Shown: positions 1-6,126 of the stretch, piece after piece
How positions within the stretch are numbered: the first letter of the stretch is position 1
Layout: every line of letters starts with the position of its first letter
Origin: an uncultured Flavobacteriia bacterium
GTDB taxonomy: Bacteria > Bacteroidota > Bacteroidia > Flavobacteriales_D > Crocinitomicaceae
Length of the DNA stretch: 6,126 bases
Direction of reading: 5' to 3'
Assembly: GCA_903887095.1 (NCBI GenBank)
Contig: CAISOQ010000230.1
Coordinates: 1 to 6,126, forward strand
Translations under genes and position numbers: made by a program
The notes under the pieces: generated by a model
The model's database searches: none
What the model saw: only the letters and a program-made list of their open reading frames with translations
Told to the model about the DNA's origin: nothing

Positions 1-1
1 G

Positions 2-2371
2 GTGATCGTTCCCTTTGGAAAATCAAAGCTATTAACAGGTGTAGTTACGAAAATAAGTGATATTGCGCCCACAGATTATCAAGCAAAATATATTGAACAT
101 ATTTTAGATGATACGCCGATCATCAATGAAATTCAGTACAACTTCTGGAATTGGATTGCGGGCTACTATATGTCACCACTTGGAGATGTTATGAATGCTG
201 CTTTGCCAGCGAATTTTAAATTGGCCAGCGAAACAAAGATTGTACTTCACCCGGATTTTGAACCAGGAAATAGCTTACTCAATGAGCGTGAAACGGAAGT
301 CGTGGATACACTGCAAATCCGTGAAACTTTAGATTTAAAAGAACTTTCAGACCTTCTGGGGATTAAAACAATTCAACCGCTGATAAAAAAACTCATTGAT
401 AAGCGAATCGTGCTTTCATTGGAGGCATTGAATGATAAGTTCAGCCCAAAGACAGCAATCTATATTGATTTGCAACCAGAATTACTGGATGAACAGGAAC
501 TCAACGGTAAAATAGCTTGGTTAGAGCGACGAAAAGGAGCAGATAAACAATTAGAAGCCCTATTGACCATACTGCACAAAGGAAATTATTCCAATGGAGC
601 TTTTACCGCATTGTTGAAAAAAGAACTAATTGACCTTGAGATCTCTGCATCTTCATTGAATAGTCTTGAAAAACACGGAATCATTCAGCAACAACGCTAT
701 GAGATTTCACGCTTTGGCAACCATGCTGAAGAACAACTTGCGTTCAAAGCGCTATCTAATGAGCAACAAACTTCACTTGATGAAATCAATGCATCATTTG
801 AAAAAAACACTACAACCCTTTTACGTGGAGTAACTGGTTCGGGAAAAACTGAGATCTACGTTCAATTGATTCAGGAACAGCTCGATCATGGAAAACAAGT
901 ATTATTTCTACTTCCAGAAATTGCGTTGACAACTCAACTTATTCAACGACTTTCAGCCTATTTTGGCGATTTAGTTGGTGTTTATCATTCAAAATTCAAT
1001 CAGAACGAGCGCGTTGAGATTTGGAACCATGTGCTCCACAATGATCCATCGCGTTTTAGAATTATACTTGGAGCTCGTTCCTCTGTTTTTTTGCCATTCC
1101 AGGAACTCGGGTTAATAATCGTTGATGAGGAACATGAATCAACTTTTAAGCAATATGACCCTTCCCCAAGATACAATGCCCGCGATGCCTCTATTGTATT
1201 GGCTCATTTGCACAATGCAAAAGTACTTTTGGGTTCAGCAACACCATCCATGGAAAGCTATTTCAATGCAAAAACCGGTAAATATGGATTGGTAGAATTG
1301 AATTCACGCTTTGGTGGATTGCGATTACCAGAAATTTTATGTGCGGATGTAAAGAAAGAACGACGACAAAAGAACATGGAGTCGCATTTTACTACATTTT
1401 TAATCGATGAAATCCGAGAAGCACTCAATAAGAAGGAACAGGTCATTCTATTCCAAAACAGAAGAGGTTACACCCCGATGTGGAGTTGCGAAATTTGCAA
1501 TTGGACGCCTCGCTGCAAGAATTGTGATGTTTCATTGACTTATCACAAACATTCCAACACGCTCAAATGCCACTATTGTGGATTCGGTTCGCCTCCTGTA
1601 GGTTCTTGCTCTTGCTGTGGTTCAAATCGACTGAAAATGTTAGGCTTTGGAACTGAAAAAGTAGAAGATGAACTTTCAATCCTTTTCCCAAATGCCAGTA
1701 TTAAACGCTTGGATTTAGATACCACAAGATCTAAGAATGCGTACGAAACAATTTTAAACGACTTTGGTACTGGACATATCGATATACTGATTGGAACACA
1801 AATGGTAAGTAAAGGTCTTGATTTTGATAATGTAAGTCTTGTTGGAATTCTCGATGCAGATATGTTATTGAATCGACCCGATTTTCGTGCATTCGAACGC
1901 TCTTTTCAGCTGATGTCGCAAGTGGCAGGTCGATCAGGCAGAAAGAAAAAAAGAGGCAAAGTAATTATCCAAACTGGAGACCCTGATCATTGGGTGATTG
2001 GAAAGGTCATCGAACATGACTTCATTGGATTTTATGAATCTGAAATACACGAAAGAAAAAATTTCTTTTACCCACCGTTTTACAAAATCATTGAATTAAC
2101 GCTAAAACACAAAGACGAGCACCTCACAGACAAAGCTGCAAATGAATTAGCGGCCTCCTTGCGAGAAGTGTTCAAGGAACGAGTAATTGGTCCTGAATTT
2201 CCGATTGTTAAACGTATTCAGAATTTGTACTTAAAGTCGATAAAAATCAAGATTGAAAGAGATATTTCCGATAAAAAAGTAAAGGAACGCCTTCAGCAAC
2301 TTATAGATGCATTTTACAGCGTTCCTTTGCACAAGTCTATTCGACTGACTGTTGATATTGACCCCGCTTAA
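2..2371 (+). CDS. priA: Primosomal protein N' (PriA), replication-restart helicase, 5'-truncated by window edge
   Basis: PriA is a 3'-to-5' superfamily 2 DNA helicase that recognises stalled or abandoned replication forks and starts primosome assembly so that the replicative helicase can be reloaded. The visible 789 residues contain the N-terminal DNA-binding region (roughly 1-240), then the helicase core. Seen directly: Walker A GVTGSGKTE (276-284), DEEH box (375-378), GSATP (411-415), GTQMVSKGLDF (598-608) and the arginine-finger motif QVAGRSGR (640-647). Eight cysteines at 496, 499, 505, 508, 523, 526, 536 and 539 have the spacing of the two PriA zinc sites; Cys538 is an extra one. The frame is open to the left edge. 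The GTG at base 2 is probably an internal Val codon, because the sequence begins at the CRVIVPFGK-like motif that in related PriA proteins lies some 30-40 residues from the N-terminus. The 3' end is intact, and its stop overlaps the stop of the convergent sigma gene. Confidence 0.97.
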   Translation: MIVPFGKSKLLTGVVTKISDIAPTDYQAKYIEHILDDTPIINEIQYNFWNWIAGYYMSPLGDVMNAALPANFKLASETKIVLHPDFEPGNSLLNERETEVVDTLQIRETLDLKELSDLLGIKTIQPLIKKLIDKRIVLSLEALNDKFSPKTAIYIDLQPELLDEQELNGKIAWLERRKGADKQLEALLTILHKGNYSNGAFTALLKKELIDLEISASSLNSLEKHGIIQQQRYEISRFGNHAEEQLAFKALSNEQQTSLDEINASFEKNTTTLLRGVTGSGKTEIYVQLIQEQLDHGKQVLFLLPEIALTTQLIQRLSAYFGDLVGVYHSKFNQNERVEIWNHVLHNDPSRFRIILGARSSVFLPFQELGLIIVDEEHESTFKQYDPSPRYNARDASIVLAHLHNAKVLLGSATPSMESYFNAKTGKYGLVELNSRFGGLRLPEILCADVKKERRQKNMESHFTTFLIDEIREALNKKEQVILFQNRRGYTPMWSCEICNWTPRCKNCDVSLTYHKHSNTLKCHYCGFGSPPVGSCSCCGSNRLKMLGFGTEKVEDELSILFPNASIKRLDLDTTRSKNAYETILNDFGTGHIDILIGTQMVSKGLDFDNVSLVGILDADMLLNRPDFRAFERSFQLMSQVAGRSGRKKKRGKVIIQTGDPDHWVIGKVIEHDFIGFYESEIHERKNFFYPPFYKIIELTLKHKDEHLTDKAANELAASLREVFKERVIGPEFPIVKRIQNLYLKSIKIKIERDISDKKVKERLQQLIDAFYSVPLHKSIRLTVDIDPA

Positions 2372-3237
2372 CCTAGGTATGATTTCAGCATCCGGCTTCG
2401 GGAAGTATGTTTCAGCCTTCGAATGGCTTTTTCTTTTATTTGTCTAACTCTTTCTCGTGTGAGATCAAAGCGCTCACCGATTTCTTCAAGTGTCATAGGA
2501 TGTTTTCCATTCAATCCGTAATACAAACGCACAACATCACCCTCTCTTGCTGTTAAGGTTGATAAAGATCTTTCAATGTCTTTTCTTAAAGATTCGGTAA
2601 CCAATTCTTTTTCAGGACCAGGTAATGAGTCATTCACCAATACATCGTACATACTAGAGGATGATTCGTCGCCATCTACCAAAGGTGCATCCATTGAAAT
2701 GAGCCGTCCGTTGTTTGCCATAGATTGCTTCACCTCATCAGGTGCACATTCAAGAAATTCAGCCAGTTCATCAGCTGACGGCGGACGTTCAAATCGCTGC
2801 TCCAACTCGGAAAAAGCCTTGTTTATCTTGTTGATTGTTCCAATTTTATTCAATGGCAAACGCACAATTCTTGCTTGTTCAGCCAAAGCCTGTAAAATTG
2901 ATTGACGAATCCACCAAACTGCATATGAAATAAATTTAAAACCTCTTGTTTCGTCGAATCGTTCTGCCGCTTTTATCAAACCAAGATTACCTTCATTGAT
3001 CAGATCAGGAAGTGATAATCCTTGATTTTGATACTGTTTAGAAACTGAAACGACAAATCGTAAATTGGCTTTTGTCAATCGTTCAAGTGCTGCTCTATCG
3101 CCTAAGCGAATCTTTCTTGCTAACTCCACCTCCTCTTCAGCTGAGATTAATTCAACGCGACCAATTTCTTGCAGGTATTTGTCCAATGAAGCAGTTTCGC
3201 GGTTGGTTACTTGCTTCGTAATTTTTAACTGTCTCAT
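2368..3237 (-). CDS. rpoD: RNA polymerase primary sigma factor (RpoD/SigA, short Bacteroidota form)
   Basis: This is the housekeeping sigma-70 subunit that directs RNA polymerase to promoters. At 289 residues it has the compact form usual in Bacteroidota, with no region 1.1 and no insert between regions 1.2 and 2. Order of parts: region 1.2 (about 15-48), region 2 (about 52-122) with the core-binding stretch NLRFVVSVSKQYQNQGLSLP and the -10-reading helix FISYAVWWIRQSILQAL (102-118), region 3 (about 123-200), and region 4 (about 222-285) with the -35-reading helix-turn-helix TLEEIGERFDLTRERVRQIK (249-268). The start is the ATG read from 3237; no Shine-Dalgarno sequence precedes it, which is common in this phylum. 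The acidic, serine-rich linker DGDESSSS (188-195) lies before region 4. The gene converges with priA and diverges from the phosphatase gene. All core motifs are intact, so I see no reason to call it an alternative sigma factor. Confidence 0.97.
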   Translation of the reverse strand: MRQLKITKQVTNRETASLDKYLQEIGRVELISAEEEVELARKIRLGDRAALERLTKANLRFVVSVSKQYQNQGLSLPDLINEGNLGLIKAAERFDETRGFKFISYAVWWIRQSILQALAEQARIVRLPLNKIGTINKINKAFSELEQRFERPPSADELAEFLECAPDEVKQSMANNGRLISMDAPLVDGDESSSSMYDVLVNDSLPGPEKELVTESLRKDIERSLSTLTAREGDVVRLYYGLNGKHPMTLEEIGERFDLTRERVRQIKEKAIRRLKHTSRSRMLKSYLG

Positions 3238-3522
3238 GTCTGGCTGGTTTTAGGTTAGCACTTTACTTATTAACGTTTAATTTAATCATTAGTTGGCTCT
3301 ATAACTGTTAAAGAAATGAATAATTACGTCGAAATGAACAAAATGGGCTTGCGAATGAGCAAAATAGTATAGCGAATGAATAAGGTGCATCTTCAGCTAC
3401 TTTAATTAATTTTACAGACGAATTAACAACAATCGTCACAAACAAGAATGAATAGAATTTGGCGATTCACTTCGTGGCTGCTAACACGGTCGATTTAACC
3501 ATTAAGAAACAATTAAACACAT
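3238..3522. other. Divergent intergenic region between rpoD and the phosphatase gene
   Basis: This 285-base AT-rich stretch must carry the promoters of rpoD (minus) and of the phosphatase gene (plus) unless those lie outside it. I found no exact TAnnTTTG element in either direction. The nearest plus-strand word is TAGAATTTG at 3453-3461, one base too long and without a TTG at the expected distance. On the minus strand the closest is TATTTTG (complement of 3360-3366), also off-consensus. No tRNA or rRNA and no strong structured RNA is visible. The direct-repeat array at 3313-3386 is the only notable structure. Confidence 0.6.
3313..3386. repeat. Short imperfect direct-repeat array in the rpoD/phosphatase divergent intergenic region
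   Basis: Four imperfect copies of a core resembling GCGAATGARYAAAAT occur in tandem. They begin near 3313 (GAAATGAATAA), 3331 (GAAATGAACAAAAT), 3351 (GCGAATGAGCAAAAT) and 3372 (GCGAATGAATAAGGT). Their shared ATGA tetranucleotides start at 3316, 3334, 3355 and 3376, so the spacing is 18, 21 and 21 bases. Twenty-one bases is two helical turns, which would put the last three copies on the same DNA face. A lone similar word, GAATGAATA, lies at 3446-3454 out of phase. The array is about 75-135 bases upstream of rpoD (minus strand) and about 140-210 bases upstream of the phosphatase start (plus strand). A binding site for a regulator is possible but is inference; chance similarity in AT-rich DNA is the alternative. 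Confidence 0.5.
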
Positions 3523-3993
3523 ATGAAAATCCTCATGGTTTGTTTAGGAAATATCTGTCGATCACCGATGGCGGATGGATTATTACGCAAAAAAGTTACA
3601 GAGCATCAATTAGATATATTTGTTGATTCTGCGGGAACAGCAGCATACCATATTGGCGAAAAACCAGATGCCAGAATGCGCAAGACAGCCAAGTCTTTTG
3701 GGGTTGACCTTGAACCATTGAGAGCAAGAAAATTCACTGTCAATGACTTTGATGAATTCGACATCATTTATGCCATGGATAAAAGCAACCGGTCAAATAT
3801 AGTAGCGCTGGCAAGAAATGAATCAGATATAAAAAAGGTCGAAATGATACTCAATGAGCTCGAGCCAGGACAAGACAATGATGTGCCAGATCCCTATTAT
3901 GGAAGTGAAAAAGACTTTATTGAAGTATATGAACTCATGGATGCTGCGACAGATAAAGTAATAGAACGTATCTTTGCGCATGGAAAAAGGTAA
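3523..3993 (+). CDS. Low-molecular-weight protein tyrosine phosphatase
   Basis: The product is a cytoplasmic phosphatase of the low-molecular-weight PTP family, which uses a cysteine thiolate to remove phosphate from phosphotyrosine. At 156 residues it is full length for the family. The P-loop CLGNICRS lies at 7-14 with nucleophile Cys7 and phosphate-binding Arg13; the general acid is Asp123 in the DPYYGS segment (123-128). The P-loop residue at position 11 is Ile. In the arginine phosphatase YwlE the equivalent residue is Thr, whereas tyrosine phosphatases have Ile, so tyrosine specificity is favoured. The DPYY form resembles stand-alone enzymes such as YfkJ. No tyrosine kinase or capsule-export gene lies in the window, so the substrate is unknown. 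The ATG at 3523 starts the protein directly at the first beta strand (MKILMVCLGN); upstream is A-rich with no Shine-Dalgarno. The 3' end overlaps the methyltransferase gene. Confidence 0.95.
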   Translation: MKILMVCLGNICRSPMADGLLRKKVTEHQLDIFVDSAGTAAYHIGEKPDARMRKTAKSFGVDLEPLRARKFTVNDFDEFDIIYAMDKSNRSNIVALARNESDIKKVEMILNELEPGQDNDVPDPYYGSEKDFIEVYELMDAATDKVIERIFAHGKR

Positions 3994-4696
3994 ACTCTAT
4001 TTGGTCCCAAATACCTTGGGAGGTGAATCGCTTCGAGATATTCTTCCTTCTGACGTTATTGATTTCGTAAAAGAATTGCGCGTATTTGCGGTTGAAGATT
4101 TGCGTTCAGCGAGAAGATTACTCAGAAAAATGGACAGAGAATTCCCTATCGATGAAACTCAATTTTATGAACTCAACAAACGAACGGACATTGCTGAATT
4201 ACAAAAAATAATTCGTGAATTAAAAGCAGGTGCGAACGTTGGTGTGATTTCAGAGGCAGGTTGTCCAGGAATTGCTGATCCGGGAGCTGAACTTGTTTCG
4301 CTTGCACACAAAGAAGAGTTTACAGTCATTCCGTTTGTTGGACCATCTTCAATTCTTCTTGCGCTTATTTCAAGTGGTTTCAATGGGCAGCAATTCAGCT
4401 TTCACGGCTACCTTCCAAGAGAAAGAAAAGACCGTATCCGTAAACTAAAAGATTTCGAAGGTGATAGCAGAAGAAATGGTTCAACGCATATTTTCATGGA
4501 TACCCCGTTCAGAAATATGAATGTTTTGGATGATCTTCTCAATGAACTTACCGACAATACAATGATCTGTATTGCATCCAACCTCACTTTACCGGATGCA
4601 TCCATTAAAACAATGTCTGTAAAATCCTGGCGAGAAAACGCCTATGATCTTTCGAAGATTCCAACCATGTTTTTGATTGGAACACCTGCAAATTAA
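3980..4696 (+). CDS. SAM-dependent methyltransferase, RsmI-like subfamily (tetrapyrrole methylase fold)
   Basis: The 238-residue product belongs to the tetrapyrrole (corrin/porphyrin) methylase superfamily and resembles RsmI, which 2'-O-methylates C1402 of 16S rRNA. Visible landmarks: the first-strand motif KLYLVPNTLGG (5-15), VEDLRSARRLL (38-48) in place of the RsmI AEDTRHTGKLL-type motif, the SAM-pocket loop SEAGCPGIADPG (91-102), VGPSS (120-124) and SGFNGQQFSFHGYLP (132-146). The motif differences suggest the divergent RsmI-like group common in Bacteroidota, which coexists with a true RsmI, rather than rsmI itself; I therefore give no symbol. The substrate is unknown, though RNA is plausible. 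I chose the ATG at 3980; a TTG two codons upstream (3974) is also open but less likely. The gene begins inside the phosphatase gene, 14 bases before its stop and in another frame, so co-transcription and translational coupling are likely. Confidence 0.88.
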   Translation: MEKGKLYLVPNTLGGESLRDILPSDVIDFVKELRVFAVEDLRSARRLLRKMDREFPIDETQFYELNKRTDIAELQKIIRELKAGANVGVISEAGCPGIADPGAELVSLAHKEEFTVIPFVGPSSILLALISSGFNGQQFSFHGYLPRERKDRIRKLKDFEGDSRRNGSTHIFMDTPFRNMNVLDDLLNELTDNTMICIASNLTLPDASIKTMSVKSWRENAYDLSKIPTMFLIGTPAN

Positions 4697-4730
4697 ATAG
4701 GTATTACCGCTTCAAAAATAAATTATTATC

Positions 4731-4764
4731 CCGAAATTAAATTTCTGGTAAGTTTTTAATTTTT
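4731..4764 (+). terminator. Candidate weak intrinsic terminator after the methyltransferase gene
   Basis: An inverted repeat at 4731-4748 (CCGAAAT, loop TAA, ATTTCTGG with one bulged T) can form a stem of about seven pairs. It is followed by a T-rich run at 4753-4764 (TTTTTAATTTTT). It lies 34 bases after the methyltransferase stop and before the candidate promoter of the next gene, which is where a terminator is expected. The stem is mostly A-T and would be weak. Confidence 0.4.
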
Positions 4765-4788
4765 ATAATTTACTGAATCAATGAGACT

Positions 4789-4796
4789 TAGATTTG
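4789..4796 (+). promoter_or_regulatory. Candidate Bacteroidota -7 promoter element for the PHP gene
   Basis: TAGATTTG matches exactly the Bacteroidota sigma-factor -7 consensus TAnnTTTG. The expected TTG of the -33 element, about 19 bases further upstream, is not there (only TTTA near 4769-4772), so the match is half a promoter. If it is used, transcription would begin near base 4800, giving a leader of roughly 55 bases to the ATG at 4856. It fits the sigma factor encoded in this same window and suggests that the PHP gene has its own transcript. Confidence 0.45.
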
Positions 4797-4855
4797 CATA
4801 AAATCGGGAGGTATTGATACTACAACATAATCTGATCTTCCCTTTTCAGATTAAT

Positions 4856-6106
4856 ATGTTTGCTCAAAATAAAAAGAACCAAAGCCTTTATTCAGGTAAA
4901 AAAATTCAGAATATTTTAAAGCGTTTTGTAAGCCTATTTTTCTATCTGATTTCTTTTTTTGTGCTAACTGTTCTTATTGTTATCACATTTTTTTACCTGA
5001 ATAGCGAAATCTTTAATTTTTCAGAAACTTCTATATTTAAAGGAAAGGAAATTTATAATCCATACGAAAATATAGGTAATAGAAGAATTAAAGCAAATTT
5101 TCATGCTCATTCAAAAGCCTGGGGTGGAACAACAAATGGTAAAAGCACCGAAAAAGAATTATTTGACCATTACAAGAAAAACGATTATGATATCGCCGGT
5201 ATTTCGAACTATCATAATATAAGCCGCTATGGAACCAACAAAAAAGGAATTTATATTCCGGTCTATGAACATGGTTTCAATCCTTTGAAGTCCCATTTAT
5301 TAATTATTAATTCTCAAAAAGTTTCTTATTTTGATTTCCCACTGCTTCAAACAGTGCATCACCAACAAACCATTATAAATAAGGTAACTAACAATAAAAC
5401 GCTTATTGCAATTGCGCATCCTGACTTCGGAATGAGTAGATCACTCTCTGATTTTAAAAAACTATCAAATTACCAGCTTACTGAAGTACTTAACCATTAT
5501 CGCAATTCAGAACGTTATTGGGACAAAGCACTTTCGTCCGGAAAATTAAGTTGGATTGTTGGGAACGATGATATACATGATCCCAAAGAGGAAGAAGCGT
5601 GTAAAATATACAATGTCATTTTTGCAGATAAATACAATTCTTCTTCGACGATAGATGCAATGAGACAAGGAAAACATTACAGCATTAAAACAATGTATGG
5701 ATTTAGTGAAAATGAATTGCAGAATTGCAGAATAGTTGGTGAAAATACGATCAGAATAACACTAACAAATAAGGCTGACACACTACTTTTTATTGGTCAA
5801 AATGGGGAAGTTCGTAAGTCTTTACGATCAACTTCATCCGCTAACTATACTATGTCGAAAAACGACACTTATATTCGCGTAAAAGCAATCAATCAGCACA
5901 GTCAGTTATTTTTAAATCCAATAATTCGCTGCAATAACAAACATCTAAATCCCTTGCTCATCCAAGAAAAAGTAAAAACAAATATATTTTTTACTGTATG
6001 TATTAAAACTTTAGTTGGTTTTTTCTTAATGCTTTTAATCACTCTGAATAGTAGAATTCTGAGAAAGATTCGCTCTAAGAAGTTGCGAAAAATTAGAATT
6101 ACTTAA
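4856..6106 (+). CDS. Membrane-anchored PHP-domain protein of unknown function, probable periplasmic metallohydrolase
   Basis: The 416-residue product has a basic N-terminus, a membrane helix (about 24-48), a PHP-type domain (about 78-285), a beta-rich segment (about 290-365), a second membrane helix (about 377-397) and a very basic tail (ILRKIRSKKLRKIR). Basic residues at both ends predict both termini in the cytoplasm and the catalytic domain in the periplasm. Candidate metal ligands are His83 and His85 (HAH), His120 (SNYHN), Glu138, His147, His188 (AHPDF), Asp239 and His241 (NDDIH). The second motif reads SNYHN where classical PHP proteins have TDH, so one usual Asp is absent. PHP domains hydrolyse phosphoesters, for example in histidinol phosphatases and polymerase-associated exonucleases, but nothing here gives the substrate. 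I recall similar uncharacterised proteins in Bacteroidota. An alternative TTG start at 4814 would add 14 residues; a GGGAGG lies only two bases before it, too close for ideal use, so I prefer the ATG. The gene appears more AT-rich than rpoD. Confidence 0.85.
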   Translation: MFAQNKKNQSLYSGKKIQNILKRFVSLFFYLISFFVLTVLIVITFFYLNSEIFNFSETSIFKGKEIYNPYENIGNRRIKANFHAHSKAWGGTTNGKSTEKELFDHYKKNDYDIAGISNYHNISRYGTNKKGIYIPVYEHGFNPLKSHLLIINSQKVSYFDFPLLQTVHHQQTIINKVTNNKTLIAIAHPDFGMSRSLSDFKKLSNYQLTEVLNHYRNSERYWDKALSSGKLSWIVGNDDIHDPKEEEACKIYNVIFADKYNSSSTIDAMRQGKHYSIKTMYGFSENELQNCRIVGENTIRITLTNKADTLLFIGQNGEVRKSLRSTSSANYTMSKNDTYIRVKAINQHSQLFLNPIIRCNNKHLNPLLIQEKVKTNIFFTVCIKTLVGFFLMLLITLNSRILRKIRSKKLRKIRIT

Positions 6107-6126
6107 ATCCCCTATTTTTCTTTATA

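Noticed and set aside
2..4. GTG at base 2 as the true priA start
   Set aside because: The protein begins in the middle of a conserved PriA N-terminal segment, and the open frame runs off the window edge.
1258..1446. Minus-strand open frame of 62 codons inside priA
   Set aside because: It lies wholly within the conserved helicase core of priA, and its translation shows no recognisable domain or composition of a real protein.
2576..2905. Plus-strand open frame of 109 codons opposite rpoD
   Set aside because: It is antisense to conserved sigma regions 2-4. It is serine-rich and low-complexity, as expected from a mirrored frame.
3065..3253. Plus-strand open frame of 62 codons opposite the rpoD start
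   Set aside because: It is antisense to the rpoD N-terminus and has no similarity to any family I know.
3462..3484. Possible hairpin (CAC TTC GTG) before the phosphatase gene
   Set aside because: Only three good pairs form and no T-run follows; too weak to call a terminator or structured RNA.
4165..4605. Two minus-strand open frames (72 and 65 codons) inside the methyltransferase gene
   Set aside because: Both mirror the conserved methyltransferase motifs and have no independent support.
4856..6106. Horizontal acquisition of the PHP gene, from its AT-rich appearance
   Set aside because: Hand counts of a few lines gave about 25-40% GC, overlapping the priA lines sampled (35-42%). Homologues appear common in Bacteroidota, and no mobile element or repeat borders the gene.

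Overview
The window looks like ordinary chromosome from a member of the Bacteroidota. The strongest evidence is the primary sigma factor on the minus strand. It has only 289 residues, lacks region 1.1 and the large non-conserved insert, and carries the N-terminus (MRQLKITKQVTNRETASLDK) and C-terminus (RLKHTSRSRMLKSYLG) that I recognise from Bacteroidota RpoD. The rest fits: moderately AT-rich DNA, start codons without Shine-Dalgarno sequences, and one exact match to the Bacteroidota -7 promoter element TAnnTTTG. I cannot name a genus.

Layout. Bases 1-2371 (+) hold most of priA, the replication-restart helicase, cut by the left edge. Bases 2368-3237 (-) hold rpoD, convergent with priA; the two stop codons share the palindrome TTAA, so nothing separates the genes. 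Bases 3238-3522 are a 285-base divergent intergenic region with a short imperfect direct-repeat array (18/21/21-base spacing). Bases 3523-4696 (+) hold two overlapping genes: a low-molecular-weight protein tyrosine phosphatase, then an RsmI-like SAM-dependent methyltransferase starting 14 bases before the phosphatase stop. A short AT-rich gap (4697-4855) holds a weak terminator-like hairpin and a candidate promoter. Bases 4856-6106 (+) hold a membrane protein with a PHP metallohydrolase-type domain, predicted to lie in the periplasm between two membrane helices.

The first four genes belong to well-known families: replication restart, transcription initiation, phosphotyrosine signalling and probable RNA methylation. 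The phosphatase and methyltransferase are probably co-transcribed and perhaps translationally coupled. The PHP gene appears to be its own transcription unit, and it is the only product whose function I cannot assign. I found no CRISPR array, tRNA, rRNA, insertion sequence or phage gene, and no clear new multi-gene system. The points most worth checking are the membrane-anchored PHP protein with its altered second motif and the repeat array upstream of the sigma gene.
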